Made by a program: the position numbers and the translations under genes. Under the pieces are notes generated by a model. It was not told the origin of the DNA, did no database searches, and was given only the letters and a program-made list of their open reading frames with translations. This document shows positions 16,384 to 20,410 of a DNA stretch of 20,410 nucleotides, piece after piece. Numbering within the stretch: the first letter of the stretch is position 1; each line of letters starts with the position of its first letter. Origin of the DNA: a virus; the IMG/VR virus record IMGVR_UViG_3300034109_000793, positions 1 through 20,410 of that record. The stretch is one strand, 5' to 3'.

Positions 16384-16860
16384 GGGGGTGAGGGCTGGTG
16401 AGGGCGGGCGAAGTTTGGGCGAAAAAATCTGAAGAGGGGTTATTAGGCGACGAATAGTGCGGATTCCCCCCGTCGGGGGCCTCCCCGGCCGCGTTCGCGC
16501 CGCCCCGCGCAACGCCGGGGGCCGCCCGCCGCCCGCCCCGGCCCGGCCGCCCCGGCACCCGGCCACCCCGGCCCGGCCACGGCCGCCGGGCACGGCCACC
16601 CCGGAACCACGGCGAACGCTGCAGGGCGCGATAGACTCCGAATCTATCGCGGGGCATCCGGCACCCGCCGCCGCCACCGTCGGCACCACGGGCAACCGGG
16701 GAGGGCGGGCACCGGACACGACGCACGGACACGCGTACAAGCTTGCGCCCGTTTCATTCCGTTTTTTGCGGTTCCGTTCAAGGCCCCGCCCTCACCGGAC
16801 CGATCCAATGCCACGCGGGCGGGCCGTTCCGCCCTTCGCCTTCCGTTGGATTCTTTCGCC
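16384..16860. other. Non-coding low-complexity transition zone
   Basis: I see no credible gene here. A G/A-rich stretch (16384-16440) gives way to extremely C/G-rich, repetitive sequence (16465-16620) made of GGCCxCCCCGG-type blocks. Frames are open only because stop codons are rare at this GC content, and their translations are Pro/Arg/Ala-rich low complexity. The zone also holds a perfect 9-base inverted repeat (16627-16651) and a T6 run at 16772-16777 without a convincing stem. The shift in composition begins at about 16,440 and continues to the window end. Confidence 0.6.
16627..16651. repeat. Perfect 9-bp inverted repeat with 7-base loop
   Basis: CGCGATAGA (16627-16635) and TCTATCGCG (16643-16651) flank the loop CTCCGAA. 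The 7-base loop has the layout of a tRNA anticodon loop (C-T-anticodon-A-A, anticodon CCG), but no acceptor, D or T arm surrounds it, so it is not a tRNA gene. It could be an operator, a protein-binding hairpin or an attachment-site core. Confidence 0.6.
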
Positions 16861-17010
16861 ATGCCACACGACACGCCACACGACACGCCGGGCCACGCCG
16901 GACCGGGCCGGGCCACGCCGGGACACTCTGCTATCACGCCGGGCCACGCCGGGCCACGCCGGGCCACGCCGGGACACTCTGATATCACGCCGGACCGGGC
17001 CGGGTCCGCG
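16861..17010 (+). repeat. Minisatellite of GGCCACGCCG units with a 51-base duplication
   Basis: Ten-base units GGCCACGCCG recur in tandem. A longer block (16911-16941) is repeated at 16962-16992 with one substitution; the 51-base offset keeps the reading frame. A 19-base block is also shared by 16894-16912 and 16986-17004. Such repeats expand and shrink by slippage. Confidence 0.8.
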
Positions 17011-17139
17011 CTGCAGCGAATCGCGCCGGGCCGCCGGGCGGAATTGCGGGCCCTCTTCGGCCCCGATGCGGAGCGGGCCGCCGTGATTCTCGCATCGTGG
17101 GCGGCCGGACCGCTTGACATGGAATCGGACCGCGAATAG
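16861..17139 (+). CDS. Small hypothetical protein with repetitive N-terminus
   Basis: From ATG 16861 the frame encodes 92 residues. The first ~50 are low-complexity repeats (TPGHAGPRRATPGHS units) generated by DNA repeats. The last ~40 (RRAELRALFGPDAERAAVILASWAAGP) look like ordinary helical protein with normal codon use, which is why I keep this entry. There is no ribosome binding site before ATG 16861, and a TTG at 16846 is an alternative. The real start could also lie further on, or the gene could be decaying. The promoter at 17114 lies inside its 3' end. Function unknown. Confidence 0.4.
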   Translation: MPHDTPHDTPGHAGPGRATPGHSAITPGHAGPRRATPGHSDITPDRAGSALQRIAPGRRAELRALFGPDAERAAVILASWAAGPLDMESDRE

Positions 17140-17142
17140 ACT
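17114..17142 (+). promoter_or_regulatory. Sigma-70-type promoter of the high-GC operon
   Basis: TTGACA (17114-17119) is followed by a 17-base spacer and TAGACT (17137-17142), with AT-rich sequence just downstream (TATCTAAT). This is the best promoter in the window. It would start transcription near 17150, ahead of the gene at 17197. Confidence 0.75.
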
Positions 17143-17152
17143 TATCTAATCA

Positions 17153-17176
17153 GGCCCGCCCGGAATCACCCGGGCC
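17153..17176 (+). promoter_or_regulatory. Leader hairpin before the high-GC operon
   Basis: GGCCCG (17153-17158) can pair with CGGGCC (17171-17176), or CCCGG with CCGGG inside them. It lies between the promoter and the TTTGGAGGAT ribosome binding site. This repeats the promoter-hairpin-ribosome binding site layout seen at 13782-13895. Confidence 0.4.
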
Positions 17177-17196
17177 GCCCTTTGGAGGATTCACCG

Positions 17197-17613
17197 ATGC
17201 TAGGAAAGCTTGCAAGCATGGCCGCCGGACTGGCCGCCGCCGTCACGGGAACCCGCACGGAAGACACGGACGCGGCCGGGTGCCGATTCGGGCCCGCCCC
17301 GGCGGAACCCGTGGGTACGCTCTTCGTTCTCTCTCTCTTCGGCCACGACGATTCGGAACCGTTCCGGGGCCGGATCCGGGCCCGCGACTACCGGGCGGCG
17401 GTTCGGGTTCTCTCGGCCCGCGTCAAGGTCCGCGGGATCCCGGTCAACTTCGACGGGCCCGTGGTTCGGTTCGACTTCGACGGTGCCCGCGACGGCGTGA
17501 CCTACTTCGACGCATTGAACACGGAGGGCGGTTCCGTGGGCATCCTGCGGGTGTCGCGGGAAGACGGCCGCCCGATCCACACGCGGAAGGGGGCCCGCCG
17601 TGGTGACGCTTGA
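17197..17613 (+). CDS. Hypothetical protein (138 aa), first gene of high-GC operon
   Basis: ATG 17197 lies 7 bases after GGAGG; an in-frame TTG at 17182 falls inside that ribosome binding site and is not used. The N-terminus (MLGKLASMAAGLAAAVTG) is a weakly hydrophobic Ala-rich helix that could be a poor signal or amphipathic segment. The rest is beta-rich: VGTLFVLSLFGHDDSEPFRGRIRARDY, then VKVRGIPVNFDGPVVRFDFDG. It shares 14 bases with the next gene. I do not recognise the family. Its base use, very rich in CGG, GCC and GGG, differs from the genes left of 16.4 kb. Confidence 0.75.
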   Translation: MLGKLASMAAGLAAAVTGTRTEDTDAAGCRFGPAPAEPVGTLFVLSLFGHDDSEPFRGRIRARDYRAAVRVLSARVKVRGIPVNFDGPVVRFDFDGARDGVTYFDALNTEGGSVGILRVSREDGRPIHTRKGARRGDA

Positions 17614-18028
17614 ACGAATCCGGGCGGCCCTTGCGGCCGGGGTGGCATCATGGCGCGAAGAGACGGACCCGGACACGGCGGAACGCTACCGGAAGACGGC
17701 TTTCTTGCTTGAATCTTTGCTTCGGGAAGTCTCCGACCCGGACGACGAATCCGACCGTTTCGAGCTGGCCGAAGCTCTTTACTGTATCTCCGGCGACTTC
17801 CACGGCGGCCAATGGTCAACGCTCTACCGGGTGGCGGGTGTCGTCGGAGAGTCTCCGATTCGGTTCCGCCCTTCCCCGCTCGGGAATGGTCCGGACGGGG
17901 ACGGGGCCCGGCGCATCTATCGACACTTCCGCGCACGGTGGAAGCGTGACCCGCGACGGGCGGAGCTCTTCGCGGAACGGGCCGCCGTGGTTCTCGCCAT
18001 TCTTTGCACCGAAGAGGGGGAAGCATGA
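17600..18028 (+). CDS. Hypothetical helical protein (142 aa)
   Basis: Two adjacent GTG codons (17600 and 17603) can start this gene. The longer form gives 142 residues. The protein is mostly helical (LERIRAALAAGVASWREE, then TAFLLESLLREV) with a distinctive centre, LYCISGDFHGGQWSTLYRVAGVVG, and a basic helical end (RRIYRHFRARWKRDPRRAELFAERAAVVLAIL). The closing RRAELxxxERAAVVLA resembles the end of the small gene at 16861, which may indicate a shared motif. The alternative frame (17610-18473) is Arg/Ser-rich shadow. Function unknown. Confidence 0.75.
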   Translation: MVTLERIRAALAAGVASWREETDPDTAERYRKTAFLLESLLREVSDPDDESDRFELAEALYCISGDFHGGQWSTLYRVAGVVGESPIRFRPSPLGNGPDGDGARRIYRHFRARWKRDPRRAELFAERAAVVLAILCTEEGEA

Positions 18029-18804
18029 TCCGGAAAGACTTTCCATGTCTCGACACGGACCCGGCCGGGTGGCGAAACCGCCCGGTTCCGGATTCCATCG
18101 GGTGCCCGGCGTTGGCCGCCGTGGGGCGCATCGTCTCGGGCCATTCGTTCCACGACGACGAAACCGGGGACGCGGATACGGGCCGTCTTTGGTTCGCCCG
18201 GATCGACCTACCGAAGGGCGGAACCGTGGCGGACCTCTTCGCGCAAGCGTTGGAGCTGGAACCGGATTCCGAAGAGCTGGCCGGGGACCCTCCGGCATGG
18301 CGGAAATGGCGGGGCCCCGCGTGGGCGTGTGCCGGGATTATCTACGGCCGCGATTCCGACGGATTCGACATCGTCGGAGCATGGACGGATCCGGACGGAT
18401 TCGGCCGGGCGTGGAACCGCCTATCCGGCGCGTGGGCGGAACCGGATTCCGGATTCGCCATGCGGAAGGCTGAGAACGAATCACGGCACCGGGTGCGCCT
18501 CGGCCACGGGTTCCGGGTGGAACTTGCGGAAGGGTTCCGGACGACTTCGGTAGCGTTCCGGATTGTCCATGACACCGGGGCGGATCGGTTGATCCAGTTC
18601 GAGCATGATCGGCCCGCCGTCGCTTCCGCGTTCGGGTGGATTCCCCGGGGCCCGCTCGGGTGCCCGTGCCACGCGGGGACCGATGGTACGGAAGACTGCG
18701 GGGAATGCGGAAAGACTGCGGCCGATTTCATCGAAGAGGCTTCGGCCTATATCGCGGAGCTATGCGGGTCCGGAATCCGGGCGGAGGACCCGGGGTACTT
18801 TTGA
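18025..18804 (+). CDS. Hypothetical protein with C-terminal Cys cluster (259 aa)
   Basis: ATG 18025 overlaps the upstream TGA and follows GAGGGGG. The largest protein of the block, it is acidic and Trp/Asp/Gly-rich, with segments such as TGRLWFARIDLPKGGTVADLF and DSDGFDIVGAWTDPDG. Near the end C213-x-C215-H216 and C225-x2-C228 form a possible zinc site, followed by a helix (TAADFIEEASAYIAEL). A zinc knuckle or treble-clef fold is inference from spacing. It ends 6 bases before a strong terminator. No homologue is recognised by eye. Confidence 0.78.
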   Translation: MIRKDFPCLDTDPAGWRNRPVPDSIGCPALAAVGRIVSGHSFHDDETGDADTGRLWFARIDLPKGGTVADLFAQALELEPDSEELAGDPPAWRKWRGPAWACAGIIYGRDSDGFDIVGAWTDPDGFGRAWNRLSGAWAEPDSGFAMRKAENESRHRVRLGHGFRVELAEGFRTTSVAFRIVHDTGADRLIQFEHDRPAVASAFGWIPRGPLGCPCHAGTDGTEDCGECGKTAADFIEEASAYIAELCGSGIRAEDPGYF

Positions 18805-18810
18805 TCGACT

Positions 18811-18844
18811 GGCCCCGGCGGGGGGAACTTCGCCGGGGCCTTTT
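18811..18844 (+). terminator. Rho-independent terminator inside the high-GC operon
   Basis: A perfect 10-base-pair stem, GGCCCCGGCG (18811-18820) with CGCCGGGGCC (18831-18840), is followed by TTTT. No promoter was found between it and the next gene, so it may act as a partial terminator that lowers expression of the downstream genes. Confidence 0.88.
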
Positions 18845-18898
18845 GCGGGCCGGAACCGTTCCGGGCCGCGTGTGGTTCAAGCTTTGGAGGATGTCACC

Positions 18899-19486
18899 AT
18901 GTCGCGAGTCAATGCGTTTGCACGGGTCCGAAATGACGCGGGGCGGTCCGTGTCCGTGGGCGGCCGGGGTTCGGCCGATTCGGTGTCGGGTTGGTTCAAT
19001 GTGGACACGGCCGCCGGGGAAGTTTCCTGCAGTCTGCGGGCGGAATGCGCCGGGCACGGACTGCGGAGCGCGGACCGTCGCCGGAAGTCCATCGGGGACG
19101 GGCGGCGGGCCGTGTTCACCGTGACCCTTCCCGACCTGCGGGCGTTCGCCCGGCCGGAACTGGTCGAAGTCCGAATCCGTGACGCGGAGGAGTCGGCCCG
19201 TGGTTTGCTCGGGTTCGGTGCCGCATTGGTGGCCATGCGCGAAGCTTGCCAGCTGGCCGATGGAATCGCCTCGGGCGAAGTCTCCGACGGCCGGGTGGCG
19301 GCGGCGGCGGCCCGTGGGCGGGTGGATCGGGCGGCCGCGTTGATTCCGGACGCGCCCCCGCTCCCCCAGGTGACGCTCCCCGGCGGGGTGGACCTGGCCG
19401 AAGCGACGGCCGCGTTGGCGTGGGTCCGGGCGGATTCGGCCCGCTCCGCCGCGTTCGATGCGGCCCGGATCGGGGGTGGCGCGTGA
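18899..19486 (+). CDS. Hypothetical protein (195 aa)
   Basis: ATG 18899 lies 8 bases after GGAGG; the leader TTTGGAGGAT is the same as that of the first gene of the block. The N-terminal ~85 residues look beta-rich (VNAFARVRNDAGRSVSVGG, then AVFTVTLPDLRAF). A helical region follows (RGLLGFGAALVAMREACQLADGIA) and an Ala-rich helical end. The middle hydrophobic helix at about 103-120 could touch membrane, but it is weak. It overlaps the next gene by GTGA. No family is recognised. Confidence 0.75.
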   Translation: MSRVNAFARVRNDAGRSVSVGGRGSADSVSGWFNVDTAAGEVSCSLRAECAGHGLRSADRRRKSIGDGRRAVFTVTLPDLRAFARPELVEVRIRDAEESARGLLGFGAALVAMREACQLADGIASGEVSDGRVAAAAARGRVDRAAALIPDAPPLPQVTLPGGVDLAEATAALAWVRADSARSAAFDAARIGGGA

Positions 19487-19689
19487 GCTCCCCCGGTTCC
19501 CGTGTGTACGCTGTCGTCCGTTTCGAGCTCCCCCGGTTGACTCCGGCGGACCTTGAAACCCTGCGGGAAGACACCGAAACCGAAGAGCTCTTTGGTTTCC
19601 TGCGGGCCCGTGTGGGCGGCCCGGATTCCCGATGCGCGGACCCTTCCCCGTTCCCGTGGCACATTGACCGAATCGAGGCCGCACCGTGA
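19483..19689 (+). CDS. Small hypothetical protein (68 aa)
   Basis: GTG 19483 overlaps the upstream TGA (GTGA). Short and acidic in the centre (LTPADLETLREDTETEELFGFL), it opens with a strand (RVYAVVRFELPRL) and ends PWHIDRIEAAP. A strand-helix-strand layout is likely. The stop overlaps the next GTG. Function unknown. Confidence 0.7.
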   Translation: MSSPGSRVYAVVRFELPRLTPADLETLREDTETEELFGFLRARVGGPDSRCADPSPFPWHIDRIEAAP

Positions 19690-19790
19690 AACGCGAAGAT
19701 ATCGCCGCCGTGGTTTGGATTCTCGGAGTGCTACTTGCCGGAGTGGCCGCCGTGGTGGCGGGCCGTCGAAGGGGGGCCCGCCGTGGCTAA
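19686..19790 (+). CDS. Tiny single-pass membrane protein (34 aa)
   Basis: GTG 19686 overlaps the upstream TGA (GTGA), and the gene ends at TAA 19788-19790, inside the next start. Residues about 6-26 form one clear membrane helix (IAAVVWILGVLLAGVAAVVAG), followed by a very basic tail (RRRGARRG), so the C-terminus is probably cytoplasmic. The coupled overlaps on both sides and normal codon use support it despite its size. A holin-like, lysis-regulatory or membrane-targeting peptide is possible; none can be proven. Confidence 0.65.
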   Translation: MKREDIAAVVWILGVLLAGVAAVVAGRRRGARRG

Positions 19791-20265
19791 GCCGTGGTTC
19801 CAAGGTATTCCACACTTCGGCCGGACCGACTTCCCCGGCGGCGGCTACCTATGGCTACACTCGCCCACGGGGGCGGCCATGGCGGCGCGGGCGGTTTGCA
19901 TTGACGGCATATCTCGGGCGGTCCGGTTCGCGAACGGCGGGCAACCGGACACTTACTTTTCCATTCCCGGATCGGTCCGAATCCGTGGCCGATGGTATCG
20001 GGGATTCGTTTCGGTATCGTCGGAGCTTGACGGGCCGCGTACCCTGCGGTTTACCTTTTGCTCCGATGTCCGGGCGGAGCGTTCGCCCCGGTACGATTCC
20101 CCTTGGCGCATCGTCGGCCCGGCCCCGACGGACCCGGCCGGGTTCGTGGTCGAATCCGTCGAAGTCGAGATAATCGGCGGGAAGCTGGTTCCGTCGGAGC
20201 ATTCCCGGCTATGGGTGGACACGGCCGCCGCCGTGGCGGAGGGAATCGACCCCGCCGCAGATTGA
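19783..20265 (+). CDS. Hypothetical protein (160 aa), last of high-GC operon
   Basis: GTG 19783 overlaps the tiny membrane gene by 8 bases and follows a G-rich ribosome binding site (AAGGGGGG). The protein reads as beta-rich: YLWLHSPTGAAMAARAVCI, VRIRGRWYRGFVSVSSE and LRFTFCSDVRAE, with a final acidic helix. Trp, Tyr and Arg are frequent, which may point to ligand or nucleic-acid binding. An ATG-started longer form (19735) would run through the membrane gene in another frame and is less likely. It closes the operon before a terminator. Confidence 0.72.
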   Translation: MAKPWFQGIPHFGRTDFPGGGYLWLHSPTGAAMAARAVCIDGISRAVRFANGGQPDTYFSIPGSVRIRGRWYRGFVSVSSELDGPRTLRFTFCSDVRAERSPRYDSPWRIVGPAPTDPAGFVVESVEVEIIGGKLVPSEHSRLWVDTAAAVAEGIDPAAD

Positions 20266-20296
20266 CACCCGCCCGCCCTTCGCCCTTTGCCCTTCC

Positions 20297-20330
20297 CCGC
20301 CCCGGATCGACCCGGGGCGGTTTCCTTTTT
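20297..20330 (+). terminator. Rho-independent terminator at the end of the high-GC operon
   Basis: CCGCCCCGG (20297-20305) pairs with CCGGGGCGG (20312-20320) around a 6-base loop, followed by TTTCCTTTTT. It is a strong stem with a good T-tract. Confidence 0.92.
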
Positions 20331-20410
20331 GGCCCGGGGCCGGGCGGGGGCGGCCGGGGCCGGGCGGGGGCGGCCGGGGCCGGGCGGGGGCGGCCGGGGC
20401 CGGGCGGGGG
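20331..20410 (+). repeat. G-rich 20-base tandem repeats at the window edge
   Basis: Three perfect copies of CGGCCGGGGCCGGGCGGGGG (20351-20410) follow one near copy (20331-20350), running off the window end. Each unit has several G-runs, so the + strand can form G-quadruplexes. The full length of the array is unknown because the window stops inside it. Confidence 0.92.

Noticed and set aside
16600-16680. Possible tRNA gene around the anticodon-like hairpin
   Set aside because: No acceptor pairing, D arm or TTCGA T-loop at the proper distances.
16861-17010. Possible CRISPR array
   Set aside because: Units are tandem or nearly so, with no unique spacers of regular length, and no cas genes are present.
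16457-17086. Open frame of 209 codons across the low-complexity zone
   Set aside because: Pro/Arg/Ala-rich low complexity, no ribosome binding site, and the codon pattern does not look coding.
17610-18473. Alternative + frame of 287 codons
   Set aside because: It runs through two better genes joined by an ATGA overlap and is Arg/Ser/Gly-rich as shadow frames are here.
13895-20265. The high-GC block as a simple assembly chimera
   Set aside because: Not excluded, but shared strand, ACGT absence and promoter layout make one genome at least as likely, so it is reported as a finding to test.
20262-20267. TTGACA as a promoter -35 box
   Set aside because: No -10 box follows at 16-18 bases, and a terminator lies just downstream.
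1-20410. T7-type phage RNA polymerase promoters
   Set aside because: I saw no repeated ~20-base element ahead of the late genes; intergenic gaps there are mostly too short.

Overview
The window reads as part of a tailed double-stranded DNA phage genome with a T7-like (podovirus) late-gene order. Every gene I can support is on the + strand. Genes are packed tightly, and most neighbours overlap by 4 bases (ATGA or GTGA), which suggests translational coupling. The sequence is GC-rich, uses GGAGG-type ribosome binding sites and has sigma-70-like promoters. It therefore suits a high-GC bacterial host, but nothing here identifies the host.

Layout. (1) Bases 1-8851 hold virion genes: the end of a probable internal virion protein, a 1951-residue polyvalent virion protein (two zincin-like motifs, an ADP-ribosyltransferase-like domain and a phage-specific C-terminal part), a tail fibre with a T7-type N-terminal domain, and a tail-collar protein. 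(2) Bases 8848-11488 hold a holin-like protein followed by five genes that are probably virion accessory genes, an insertion relative to the T7 order. (3) Bases 11481-13526 encode the small and large terminase subunits. (4) Bases 13527-13894 are non-coding, with phased CCTAGG repeats, a promoter and a leader hairpin. This is where a T7-like phage would carry its terminal repeat and early control region. (5) Bases 13895-16312 hold seven small, translationally coupled genes of unknown function, closed by a terminator. (6) From about 16,440 the composition shifts to even higher GC. A non-coding low-complexity stretch is followed by a repeat-rich small gene, a clear promoter, and an operon of seven unknown genes (17197-20265) with two terminators. 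The window ends in perfect 20-base G-rich tandem repeats.

How the genes work together. The terminase pair packages DNA. The polyvalent protein is probably carried in the virion and ejected with the DNA, where its protease-like and ART-like domains could act on host targets. The fibre, collar and accessory proteins bind the host surface, and the holin-like protein would serve lysis. The two small-gene blocks look like early or accessory operons that modify the host or counter its defences, but none of their products has a recognisable function.

Most notable: I found no ACGT tetranucleotide anywhere in the 20.4 kb, although about 65-75 would be expected from base composition. The absence covers both compositional halves. 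Also notable are the double-zincin/ART protein with its LFQS-type linkers, the phased repeats beside the terminase, a recurring 16-base translation-coupling cassette, and the repeat-rich transition zone at 16.4-17.1 kb.
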